Of a stretch of DNA of 64,000 nucleotides, positions 32,241-41,559 are shown one piece after another. The notes beneath the pieces are model-generated. The model was given only the letters and a program-made list of their open reading frames with translations. It was not told the DNA's origin and did not search any database. Position 1 is the first letter of the stretch, and every line of letters starts with the position of its first letter. Location of the stretch: contig CM066041.1 in assembly GCA_033557465.1 (NCBI GenBank), forward strand, positions 156,277,532 to 156,341,531. Reading direction: 5' to 3'. The DNA is from Ichthyophis bannanicus (taxonomy: Eukaryota; Chordata; Amphibia; Gymnophiona; Ichthyophiidae). A program made the position numbers and the translations under genes.

Positions 32241-32258
32241 TGGCGTAGTTGGCAGGAT
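32241..32258 (+). promoter_or_regulatory. Element A primer-binding site (tRNA-Ser)
   Basis: TGGCGTAGTTGGCAGGAT, 6 bp after the LTR, matches the complement of the 3' end of vertebrate tRNA-Ser (ATCCTGCCGACTACG plus CCA) with one mismatch. Confidence 0.8.
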
Positions 32259-32510
32259 GTTTTGTGGAGCCTACGTCCAGCTTACAGAGAAGAAGCTTGA
32301 GCTATAGGTCTCAAGAAGAAGAAACGAAAAAAAAAAAACCCACTTGGATTACAAAAAAAAAAAAAAAAAACCCCGAAGTGGAGCAGTCAAATTCGGAGCG
32401 GATTGGAAGAAAATCCGGGAAAAGAGAAATCCGGTATCCAACTGTCGGCGGAGAATCGCGGAACGACAGCGACGTATACTGTTCCAGAGCTGATTCTACA
32501 CTGTCATCAG

Positions 32511-32652
32511 GTAAAACGTAGATATACCTGAAAAGTGTAGGATACCGAGGAGAGTATAGAGAAAAAAAAAAAAAAAAAGGATTAGGAAAGGAAATTTCTT
32601 TGTGAAAGAGCCACACTTGGTTGTGTTTTGTTGTTTTGTTTCCTTACTACAG
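32511..32652 (+). other. Possible leader intron, element A
   Basis: A donor-like CAG|GTAAAA at 32510/32511 and an acceptor-like pyrimidine-rich tttccttactacag ending at 32652 bound a 142-bp stretch just before the gag ATG at 32659. Element B has a donor (CAG|GTAATG) and acceptor (ttctttctgcag) at the same place, 140 bp apart. Splicing is inferred. Confidence 0.45.
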
Positions 32653-32658
32653 ATTACC

Positions 32659-35600
32659 ATGGATCCCAAAGAAGTATGTGCGTGGATGGCTAATCAATTT
32701 GACAAGCAGGCGAAACTAGCGCTGCAGAACCAAGCGCAAGCGCTGAAAGCCATGCAAGAACAGCAGTCACCTCTTCTGCACACATTGGACAAATGGTTAA
32801 CCCAGCAGAAGGAAGAAATAGCAAAGAAGGAAGCGGAACTATTGCGAGCCTCTGAACTCCATAACACAGAGTTGGGACAGTGGTCATGTAGTGACCTGAC
32901 AATGGGAAAGTTAAGCCCCAGTGATAATCTGGATGATTTTCTGGATTCATTTAGCAGAATAGCAAAGTCAGCTCGGTGGCCGACTGAACAGTGGGCAGTC
33001 AGACTAGCTGCATCCCTGACGGGAGAGGCTCTAGCCGCCTACCGGTCGATGCCTCCAGCTTTAGCAGACAATTATGATGAGGTAGTAATGGCAATTAAAG
33101 ATCGCCTAGGTCTCACCCCATTTGCTTATAGGAAATTGTTTAGAGCCACTATGCTTAACCCAAATGAAACTCCGAAAGCCTTGGGACATAGAGTAAAGAG
33201 CTTGGCGTACAAATGGTTACAGCCTGAGAGAAAGAATATTGAAACTCTCATGGACGCCATAATCTTAGAACAGTTTCTAAATGCAGTACCGAGTAGAGTG
33301 CAAAATTTTATAATTCTTCAGAATTGCTGCACTACTACCGAGGCCGTAAGCCTAACAGAGAGATATCTTGAGGCAGAAAAAGTGTCCCAGCCAAAGCTAG
33401 CGGTTCCTAAAATGCACTTAGGGATGGAAGCTAGGAGGGTAGAGGGTTCCTCCAGACCAATGTATAGCCCTAGCAGTAATTATGACCCTAAGGATGTGGA
33501 AACTGTAAGACGATGTTTTTCATGTGGTAAGAAGGGCCATATAAAAAAGGAATGTTATTCACGTGTTGCATTAGTGGGAGAAGTCCCAAAGACAACAAAA
33601 GAAGGTTTTGTGTTGAGAGTAAAAATACACGGAGTTCATGCTAAAGCACTTCTAGATTCCGGTGCGGACCAATCCATGATGTCCAAACAGCTGTGGTCTA
33701 TGATCCAAGACCAAGGATGGTCCGTCCCTGAATGTCCAGAAGCGCAGGTCAAAATTAAATGTGTTCATGGATCAGCTACAAGCTATCCCGTGTACAAGCT
33801 GTGGGTTAAGGCATGGGGAATGAGAAAACAAATGTTGGTAGCCGTGGTCCCAAGATTACCACAAGAGCTGGTATTGGGTCGCGACTGGCCGCAATTTAAA
33901 AAGACTCTGAGAGAGGGTTTATCTCCTCAGACAGTCATGAATTCCACCTGCAGTAGGCATGAGCACACGGGTAGTCCTGAGCCTACTGATCGCCTTAGCA
34001 CCCAGCGAAGCAGCCTAGCGGCAACCACTAACTCCATGGTCCCTAGTCCGCTCGGGGGAAAGCCAAAGAGAGGCCTGATAAAGGAAACACCGGAGGCGCC
34101 TAAGAAATTCGTGTTGAAGTTCTGTAAAACTTCGGAAAAGGCCCGTAGTCCCCAAAGAGCATCAACACAAGCAGCAGGCTACGACCTCCATAGTGTGGAA
34201 GACCAGGTCATCCCGAAGCAGGGACGAAAGCTAATCAGCACCGGAATACAAGTGGAAATCCCTCCAGGATGTTATGGAAGGATAGCACCCCGGTCAGGAT
34301 TGGCTGCCAAACACAGCTTGGATGTAGCCGCAGGGGTCATCGACCCTGATTATAGGGGAATAGTAAAAGTTCTCCTGTGCAATTTTTCTAAAGAAGATTT
34401 CGTGGTTCAGGTTGGGGACAGAATAGCGCAATTGATTTGCGAGCGAGTCGGGTTCCCCAGCTTGGAAGAGGTCACCATGCTCACTCCCACTAGTCGAGGT
34501 GCAGATGGCTTTGGCTCTACGGGGAAGGCAGAGCTAGAAGGACTCATGGCCATAGGGAGTGATTTTCCTGAAGAAGACCTGGGCCCCCATGTGGAAGACC
34601 ACAAGGAGGACTCCGTGCCGAAAAGCGGGGAGAAACTCCCATTGAGCCAACAGCACGGCCAGCCCCGAGGAGTTGGAAGAGGAAGAAAACGCGGGCGACA
34701 GTGGAAGTGGCGGTGGCGATTAGAACGAACCTCGCGGGTGGCGAGTGAAAACTTGAAGAAAAGTCAACAGAAACAAAAACATTATTATGACCGGAGGGTA
34801 AAGCACAGGCAGCTACAAGCAGGAGAAAAAGTAATGGTCTTGGTATTGGGAGCTACCCCCAAATTCGAGGCCCGGTGGAGAGGACCTCATGTGGTAGTTC
34901 AACCTAAGGGACCCACCTCTTACGAGGTACAAGATACCAAAGGACGCACGCAAATCTATCATATCAACGCTCTTCGATCGTGGCACGACCGATCAGGGTT
35001 GCTAGCCGCAGTAGCCAACACTTATCACCCAGGAGAAAAACTAGTCAATAACAGGCGGAAGATATACGGTGACAGCAAGCTACAGTACAATACTGCTGCT
35101 CAGCTACGAATTCCGTGCTGTGTGAAGGGGGCTTCACCAGCCCGTCATATTTTAAGAGGGGGGATATGTGGTACCGCAGAGCCTATTCATGGAGAAAAAA
35201 GGGTTTTAAATCCTGGAAAAAGATTTTATCATCAGCTGCAATATTATGAGGAGCCCAATAGAGGGAGCAGGAGTGACCTTCCAAGGCCCAGAGAACTGCA
35301 CCTCAGAGCTGATGAGGTAATGCAACCTAACAGCCAATGGAGAAAAGGGGGAGTTCCCCTGAAGAAAGGCTGGGAGCTTGAAAATGAGGAACTAGGACAA
35401 GTTAGAGGGAGACCAGGGAGAGAGAGACCAAGGAGAGGCATACCAAGGAAGGCCTACCAAAAGGAGGCATACCAAGAAGAGGCTTGTCAAGGAAAAGCAG
35501 ACCACGGAGAGTCACACCACAGAGAGCTTCTGGAAAGGAACCAAGAAGGAGAGCACCATAAGGAGTGTCCAGAGCACCAGAGAGGAAGGAGTTCCTGGCA

Positions 35601-36312
35601 GGAGGGCATAGTGAATCCGAGGCCACAGAGTTCCAGGAGTCCTTGGTTGAGAGGTACTGGAAAGAAAGGCACAAGGGGAGAAATAAACCCCAGAGTTTGG
35701 TGTGAAGAACCGGCAGCAGTAAATGCAAGACACAGTGAGCATTATCTGAGCAAGGATGAAGTCTTTGCTGCAAATGGTAATATTCCTTATTCAAATGGTA
35801 AAAGGTGTGAATGTGAGAGAGTGGTGACTCTGCATGAAGGCCAGCTGGAGTGTGAAAAGCCTACTGCTCAAGACAGGCTGAACTACAGCAGGACCAGGCC
35901 GTGGGACTCAACTAAACAAGGTAAAATACCTTTTTATTCTGATAAGCAATATAAGTTAAGAAGACAGGAAACACAAGATACTGGAGTATATCCTCCCTAT
36001 CAAACTGTTTGTGAAACCAAGCACAAGCCCTTGGTAAAAAGACTGTATAACATAAGGCAGCCTGCAAGGGGAAGTAACTGCCATAACAAACACTCACATG
36101 GGCGCGGCCCTGACTTGAATGCTGAACATTGGAAGCTAGTAAATGTGTTATATGAGAAACCTCAGTACACTCCTCAAGAGTTTACTGACACTGATTCACA
36201 GCTGTCTGATACTCAGCCCATGCAGGTGGAATTCAACGAAGACCCACCTGAAACCCCGATGGACTGTAGCTACTGTCAGGCAGGTAGCCTAAGGTCTGTG
36301 CATGAAACATAA
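32659..36312 (+). CDS. Element A gag-protease-dUTPase-integrase-tail-LTR fusion frame
   Basis: A single uninterrupted frame. I choose ATG 32659 (MDPKEV) because element B starts the same way; the frame is open upstream to 32602. Numbering from 32602, residues about 110-265 are a capsid whose end (ILEQFLNAVP, then EAVSLTERYLEAE) resembles the SCAN domain. A CX2CX4HX4C zinc knuckle is at 305-318. The aspartic protease has D352-S-G-A. A trimeric-type dUTPase spans about 514-643 (AAGYDL, PRSGLA, GVIDPDYRG, GDRIAQL, GFGSTG). Then, after a short RT-leader remnant, comes the integrase C-terminal domain (YYDRRVKHRQ, FEARWRGPHVV, YHINALRSWH). The frame crosses the polypurine tract and continues about 380 codons into the 3' LTR. 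RT, RNase H and the integrase core are missing without loss of frame. Confidence 0.85.
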   Translation: MDPKEVCAWMANQFDKQAKLALQNQAQALKAMQEQQSPLLHTLDKWLTQQKEEIAKKEAELLRASELHNTELGQWSCSDLTMGKLSPSDNLDDFLDSFSRIAKSARWPTEQWAVRLAASLTGEALAAYRSMPPALADNYDEVVMAIKDRLGLTPFAYRKLFRATMLNPNETPKALGHRVKSLAYKWLQPERKNIETLMDAIILEQFLNAVPSRVQNFIILQNCCTTTEAVSLTERYLEAEKVSQPKLAVPKMHLGMEARRVEGSSRPMYSPSSNYDPKDVETVRRCFSCGKKGHIKKECYSRVALVGEVPKTTKEGFVLRVKIHGVHAKALLDSGADQSMMSKQLWSMIQDQGWSVPECPEAQVKIKCVHGSATSYPVYKLWVKAWGMRKQMLVAVVPRLPQELVLGRDWPQFKKTLREGLSPQTVMNSTCSRHEHTGSPEPTDRLSTQRSSLAATTNSMVPSPLGGKPKRGLIKETPEAPKKFVLKFCKTSEKARSPQRASTQAAGYDLHSVEDQVIPKQGRKLISTGIQVEIPPGCYGRIAPRSGLAAKHSLDVAAGVIDPDYRGIVKVLLCNFSKEDFVVQVGDRIAQLICERVGFPSLEEVTMLTPTSRGADGFGSTGKAELEGLMAIGSDFPEEDLGPHVEDHKEDSVPKSGEKLPLSQQHGQPRGVGRGRKRGRQWKWRWRLERTSRVASENLKKSQQKQKHYYDRRVKHRQLQAGEKVMVLVLGATPKFEARWRGPHVVVQPKGPTSYEVQDTKGRTQIYHINALRSWHDRSGLLAAVANTYHPGEKLVNNRRKIYGDSKLQYNTAAQLRIPCCVKGASPARHILRGGICGTAEPIHGEKRVLNPGKRFYHQLQYYEEPNRGSRSDLPRPRELHLRADEVMQPNSQWRKGGVPLKKGWELENEELGQVRGRPGRERPRRGIPRKAYQKEAYQEEACQGKADHGESHHRELLERNQEGEHHKECPEHQRGRSSWQEGIVNPRPQSSRSPWLRGTGKKGTRGEINPRVWCEEPAAVNARHSEHYLSKDEVFAANGNIPYSNGKRCECERVVTLHEGQLECEKPTAQDRLNYSRTRPWDSTKQGKIPFYSDKQYKLRRQETQDTGVYPPYQTVCETKHKPLVKRLYNIRQPARGSNCHNKHSHGRGPDLNAEHWKLVNVLYEKPQYTPQEFTDTDSQLSDTQPMQVEFNEDPPETPMDCSYCQAGSLRSVHET
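35154..35166 (+). promoter_or_regulatory. Element A polypurine tract
   Basis: aagagggggg followed by ata directly precedes the 3' LTR, as expected for plus-strand priming. Element B has the equivalent at 59901-59913. Confidence 0.8.
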
Positions 36313-36663
36313 AATAGTGAACAATAGCGAATGCCTGTAAAGTTTGTTTATGTCTAGCACTGTGAAGCAACAGTTAAACAAAGCAAGTGTGAATATATTT
36401 TCTTTTTGTTGCCTGAAGCAAGGTTTCTTTCAGTTGGTTGAAGTAGTCTCCCATAATTTGAACCATTGTGCTTAAAGGGAAATAAAGCCTTATTTTCCCT
36501 ACATTCTGGCTAGTGTGTTCTCTTGAACTTTGGCCCCCGGTAGGTCCTGGAAACATTACCAAGACCTCTTACAGAAGGACCAAACTCAAAATATATAAAA
36601 AAAACTCTCATGTCCATCTGACCTGCCCCTACCAACCTTGGCCTCTGGGGCGGCAGCATGACA
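35167..36663 (+). repeat. Element A 3' LTR
   Basis: The 1497-bp partner of the 5' LTR. Visible differences are one T-to-C (Leu to Pro in the LTR frame), one A-to-G (Asp to Gly), one C-to-T after the stop, and one extra A in an A run. AATAAA is at 36481-36486. Confidence 0.92.
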
Positions 36664-36667
36664 GTAC

Positions 36668-36789
36668 TTTTGCCCATTTCATCTGATTGCCTGTAAAATA
36701 AGAGGTAGAGTTTTAAATATGGCTCTGTAGAGTACTGGAAGCCAGTGCAGTTTTTGCAGGAAGGGCACAATGTGGTCACACTGCTTTAA
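36668..36789 (-). mobile_element. L2-like LINE region (minus), part 3
   Basis: Read on the minus strand it encodes a frame with LQKLHWLPVLYRAIFKTLPL, a typical C-terminal block (HWLPVxYR) of L2-like LINEs. It continues the host LINE of element A. Confidence 0.6.
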
Positions 36790-39700
36790 AACCTCTATTA
36801 GTCCATGCTACAGTATTCATTTATTCTTCATTCTTTTTATTAATATGTCAAAGGGTGATACACTGTTTATATCACTGAGCACACATTCCTCAAAACACAA
36901 CAATATAAAGGTATATAACTTTGTCCCAACAATGAGAATCCACAATTTTCCCTTGACATTTTTTTTTTATTTATATCATTCACAACATACTTCCCACATC
37001 TCTACCCCACATTCATATATCCATTCACCTACTCACCCATTCCTTTCCTACCCCATGCCTTCCACACGCTCACTCACTCTGTGTCCTGGGCCCTGCCTAC
37101 TGCTCTGTTAATGCTACAAACCTTTTCTATAGATCACAATATGCCTTTCTCCCTCATCCCCTCTTAGCTTCATCCCTGCATCTCCCATCTGGACATATAA
37201 TTAAGCCAACATTGTACTGGTGGTTCCTCTGCTTGGACCCCAAATTTTAGGACCACTTTCTTTGCCTGCAGAAGAGCATTGTTCACAAATTTCTATTTCA
37301 TTTCATCTAGCCCTGCATCCCATAGAGGTTCCCATTTCCAAACAAGATCGACTTGTATGTCCGTTCCCATTTGGTTTGTACTACATGCTCAATGTAGTTC
37401 ATTATTGCTAGCCATAAGTTAGAAAGTACTGTACACTCCAAAAATGAATGAATCCATATGTCTTCTCTGATCTTACATTTTACGCAAGACCCATCCACCT
37501 ACAGACATAATTTAAGTCCTTTGAATTTTGTAATATACACTATTGAAGTCATTCCAGAAGCCGAATAAGGGTTTGTATATGTGCCAGGGACATTTATGTG
37601 CTGGAAACATCAGCGAACACATTCTGGTACATGGTACCTGTGCACATTTATCTCGCTTGCACAGGGATGTCAGAATGTATTCAGGAAAGGGGAGAACGGG
37701 GGCATAGTTAGCCACAGAGACATGTATAATGTTTTCTGGAAAGACCCATGTACGTTTTTGGACTTCCCCACAGATGTGCCTGTTCCTCCCAGAGACATGG
37801 AAAAAGGCCAGTACTTAGTAAATATTCTGCTGTATTCTACAATTTGTCCCTGCAAATGAGAGTTTGTGTGTGTGGAAAGGGTTGTACAGGAGGATCTTGT
37901 GTACTGATCTGCAGTTTAGGGGGGACATGAATGCCTGGCCAGTACCTGGACCTTATGGATGACTGAAGTGACACCAGGTGCCACTGTGATAGGGCAGCCA
38001 TACAGCAGCAGTGCCAGGCACTGGGAGACCTGACAACTGTTGTGGCAACATTCCCCAGATTGTGCTATGCAGTCTTCATCCTTACCCAGTCCAGGATCTA
38101 AGCAAGCTGCAAGAGTGATAATCTATCTGGAGGCTGAGTACTTGGTATGCTGGTACAGGGATCCCCCTCCCATGCCCACATAGGCCTGACCAGGGGAGCA
38201 GTGCCAGAAAGCAGACTGTGGGAAGACAGGCAGGGTAGCTCCACAGATAGCAGATGTATACAGACCAACATAAGCCAGGACAGAGTGGACATTGTATGGG
38301 ACAGGTGTAGCCACTTGTAGGGAGTGACTGTGAGAAATGCCAGTACCCAGATATATGGGAAACGGATGCCATAGCCAGACAGCCATAGTCATTAGACGAG
38401 CATAGTTATGTCGCTCAGTGATACAATGCATCCTTTGGGGAATTACAAGTTAGTTTTAGGTTTTTGTGAGGTTGGTAAGGGTCCATACTTAGCATTTTAA
38501 AGAGTGTTTTTAGAGATAACCAATGCAAGAATAACTGAGGAGTTGTTATGCTGGCATGTACGTTTTGATGCAAGGTATGTCATGACAAACATGTTAATAT
38601 CTACTTGATCTTATAATATCTTAGAGTGTATTGAGATTACTTTGCAGTGTTCTGGGCATGAAACAGACTAGTATATACAGTATAGTCTAGTTTGCATCAG
38701 CATTTATGTATCATCAGTATTTGTCTAGTTTGCATCAGCACAATACTGTCAGTGAGAAGAGCAGCTTAGGAGATACACATTTTAACCGAGGTGGCGTGAC
38801 CATCCATGGATCCACCCATGGGTATATGGCAGAGATGGGCAGGATCGGAAACGTGCAACTTTCCAGAATATAGTGAGCGCGGGGACATCCAAAATCATTG
38901 CTTTTATCCATATCCAGCAATATTAGTTGGGACATGTTTCTCCACAACACCACATTGTCCATGCCTGGATTCATTTTTGGGCCTCATGCTGGATACGTGT
39001 ACAGGCCGGCTGAACAGCAGTTTGCCTGTGCCACACTGGACACGTCTATGGGCTGAATCCAGAAATGTGCGCACGTCTATACCCGTGGATACAGAATTTG
39101 CATGGAATCCCGCCCATGTCCAATTTAAATGTGTCCACGGGACAGACGTGGATTTTGTGGAATCTTCCTCTAGATGAATAATTTTATATTGAGTGTCCTG
39201 CTTAGCAGCCGAGACCATGTTTTTCTTTGCTTGCTCAAAAAATGTTTCTAACATCTCTGAAGAAACCGTTATCGTCACATCATGAGACCACACTGAAGCT
39301 AATGTGGCTAAATATGGAGTTGCACAGCTGTTCCAATCCAAGACAAAACTTTATTTTGCTTAGGAGCAATATGCATGAATAATCTCTCAAGTTCAGTAAA
39401 ACTGGGACGAATCCCAGCTATGCCCCGTAATAAAACGAGATAGTACCTAACTTGTAAATATGCTATCAAATGCAAATTTGTCAAAACCCATTTACTCAAA
39501 ACTGGGAAAAGAGCCCCTACCAATCTGTGCCAATTGACCTAGATAACAACAACCCGGCAGCCCACAAAGAAAAATGGGACCTACCCACACCCACTGGAAA
39601 GTCCAGATTATATTGTATAGGGATAAAGGGAGAGGTATCTTTAGCTGTTTCTGCTCTACCGCACCACCAAACCCAAGTTTGATTAAAGGGTTCTAAAATC

Positions 39701-40185
39701 ACACACTCCCTCCTAGCGATTGCCAGTTTTGCCTGCCATCTTGTAAGTTTTAAAAACACATATGATGCTATCCAATTGTCTAAAAATCCTGGGGCTGAAA
39801 ATGTGTGCCTTTGCATGAATAGTTCATGCAGCCATCACATCACGGAGACACACTGTATAAACAAATATCTGGTACTCCAAGTCCCTAGCAGTCTTAACTA
39901 GCATTAATTTATTATAACTCAGACAAGCTATCTTCTCATTCCATAGAAAAGTCTGAACTAAAGTTTTGTACAAATTCTTTTCCTTGTTCTTGATGTACAC
40001 AGGAGTCAATTGCAAGAGATAAAGTAATTTAGATAATATAACCTTTTTTTTTATCAGTGCCACTCGCAACACTAATGACAAAGGAAGATCTTTCTATTTA
40101 ATGAACATCATTTTTGCCTGTTCTAATTTGTCCATGATATTCTTTTATATAAAAAAAACAATAGGGTTAGCACTAAGATAGATAC
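36790..40185 (-). mobile_element. L1/Tx1-like LINE (minus), decayed and interrupted
   Basis: On the minus strand from 40185 downward the C-terminal half of an L1/Tx1 ORF2 is readable: RVALIKKKVILSKLLYLLQL, then KTLVQTFLWNE at 40060-39950, then DNWIASYVFLKLTRWQ and VWWCGRAE near 39700, LSWIGTAVQLHI and AKQDTQYKIIH near 39200. A foreign block intervenes (about 37505-39176), after which the terminal zinc motif CVKCKIREDIWIHSFLEC is found at 37490-37430. The 3' untranslated part would lie at 36790-37300. Many stops; a dead copy. Confidence 0.7.
37505..39176. other. Unclassified insert within the L1/Tx1-like LINE
   Basis: This sequence separates two parts of the L1 C-terminus. A plus-strand frame around 38010-38100 (ALGDLTTVVATFPRLCY) faintly resembles a PIF/Harbinger nuclease segment, but neither catalytic residues nor termini could be confirmed. 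The right part (38790-39170) is rich in repeated ggacacgt/cacgtct-like words. No target duplication found. Confidence 0.35.
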
Positions 40186-40345
40186 CCGGTGGCGTACCAA
40201 GGTTGGGGTGGTGGTTGTGGACTGCCCCGGGTGCTGGCCAGGAGGGAGGTGCACCCTCACTGGGCTCACAGCTTGATGCGCTGCCTCCAATACCAGGCCT
40301 GGCGGCTCTTCTCTCCTGGCCGATCTGCTCTATCCCTTGTTTTAA
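40186..40345. mobile_element. MITE fragment
   Basis: The text ggtggcgtaccaaggttggg, then gactgccccgggtgctgg, resembles the start of GC-rich hAT-type MITEs. The right end is not defined. It abuts a small CR1 piece. Confidence 0.4.
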
Positions 40346-40413
40346 CAGTATTTGCATTAATTTACTCACCACAGAGGCAAGACTAACCAGTCTGTAGTTA
40401 CCAACCTACTCCT
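40346..40413 (-). mobile_element. CR1 reverse transcriptase scrap, minus
   Basis: The minus strand reads YRLVSL-like and VSKLMQILLKQ, which corresponds to the RT block NYRPVSLTSVVSKL of the CR1 copy at 835-2244. Confidence 0.5.
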
Positions 40414-41021
40414 TAGTTTCTTTCTCTATAACATTGATAAAATTCATCTCAATCTTTCTGAACACACTACTAAGACTCTTATTCGCTCTCTAGTCACCTC
40501 CCATCTAGACTGTTGCAACCTCTTCCACTGGTCTTCCTCCGAATCATCTCTCCCTACTTCAATCTGTTCAAAACTCAGCTGCACGGCTAATCTTCCACAG
40601 TATTACTATGCTCATGTCACCTCTCTTCTCAAGTCGCTTCATTGGCGTTCCATCTGTTTCTACATCCAGTTCAAACTTTTACAACCGACTTATAAAGGCC
40701 TTCATTCTGCTGCTCCTCACTATCTTTCCTTTCTTATCTCTCTCTATACTCCTCCTCGGGAACGCTGCTATTCTGGCATATCCCTTCTATCTGTGCCCTT
40801 CTCGTCCACTGCCAACTCCAGACTTTGATCTTTCTATCTTGCTGTTCTTTATGCCTGGAACAAATTACCTAAGTCTGTACATCAGGCTCCATCTGTGGCC
40901 CTGTTCAAATTCAGGCTAAACCTCACTGAGACTGCTTTTGGATCCTGATCTCCCTGGTATCCTGGCCACGTCCTATGTCTTTCCTTACCATTCCCCTAGA
41001 CATACCCTAGTTCCCACTTGT
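40414..41021 (+). mobile_element. L2-clade LINE 3' coding part, plus
   Basis: Broken frames read a C-terminal L2 pattern: SVQNSAARLIF near 40570, VTSLLKSLHWRSI near 40617-40655, FKLLQPTYKGLHSAAPHYL near 40670-40725 and FYAWNKLPKSVH near 40850-40885. The LINE is cut by hAT copy II and its 3' tail is at 44003-44097. Confidence 0.75.
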
Positions 41022-41144
41022 TGTGTATCCAGGGCCGGCCCGTCCATTGAGCAAGAATGTTTTTTGCACAGGGCCCCGCGTTTCAGGGGGCCCCGCGCAA
41101 AGAACATTCTGCTTTTTTTTTTTTTTAAATTACATTAAAAAAAA

Positions 41145-41519
41145 ACCCCTGTCTCTGGCTGCTGCCGCTGCCGCGTCCGTCGCAGCAGCGGCAGAATGGA
41201 GTGTCCCGCGGGGCCCCCTCTCCTCGTTGAGCCCTCTGCAAGGGCTTTCAGATTCGCGAAGGGAGAGTGCTCCCTCGCGTCTCTGTAAAGCCCGCAGGGG
41301 CTAATGGGAAATTTCCCATCAGCCCCTCGCGTCTAACGGGGCAGATGGGAAATTTCCCATTAGCCCCTGCGGGCTTTACAGAGACGCGAGGGAGCACTCT
41401 CCCTTCGCGAATCTGAAAGCCCTTGCAGAGGGCTCCACGAGGAGAGGGGGCCCCGCAGGACACTCCATTCTGCCGCTGCTGCGACGGATGCGGCAGCGGC
41501 AGCAGCCAGAGACAGGTTT
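41145..41519. repeat. Long hairpin in hAT copy II
   Basis: Two arms of about 175 bp are almost perfect reverse complements: acctgtctctggctgctgcc-type text occurs at both outer ends, and aatgggaaatttcccat occurs on each side of a centre near 41330. The stem is GC-rich. Confidence 0.85.
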
Positions 41520-41559
41520 TTTTTTTTTAAATTTGCCAGAAGGGAAGGGAAGGGAAGGA

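Larger units (their letters stand above)
30739..36663 (+). mobile_element. LTR retrotransposon A (Ty3/Gypsy, SCAN-like capsid), young, internally deleted
   Basis: A complete LTR insertion of 5925 bp flanked by the 4-bp duplication GTAC (30735-30738 and 36664-36667). LTRs begin TGTGG and end TGACA. Inside come a tRNA-Ser primer site, a leader with a possible intron, one long gag-protease-dUTPase-integrase-tail frame and a polypurine tract. Reverse transcriptase, RNase H and the integrase catalytic core are absent; comparison with element B shows the sequence leaves the common path just where the RT N-terminus would start. The copy therefore needed a helper element. The LTRs differ by three substitutions and one indel over about 1.5 kb, so insertion was very recent. 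Confidence 0.9.

Noticed and set aside
36770..37111. A host exon with a Thr/His/Ser-rich frame
   Set aside because: Composition is simple and the region is most likely L1 3' untranslated sequence; there are no splice signals or domains.
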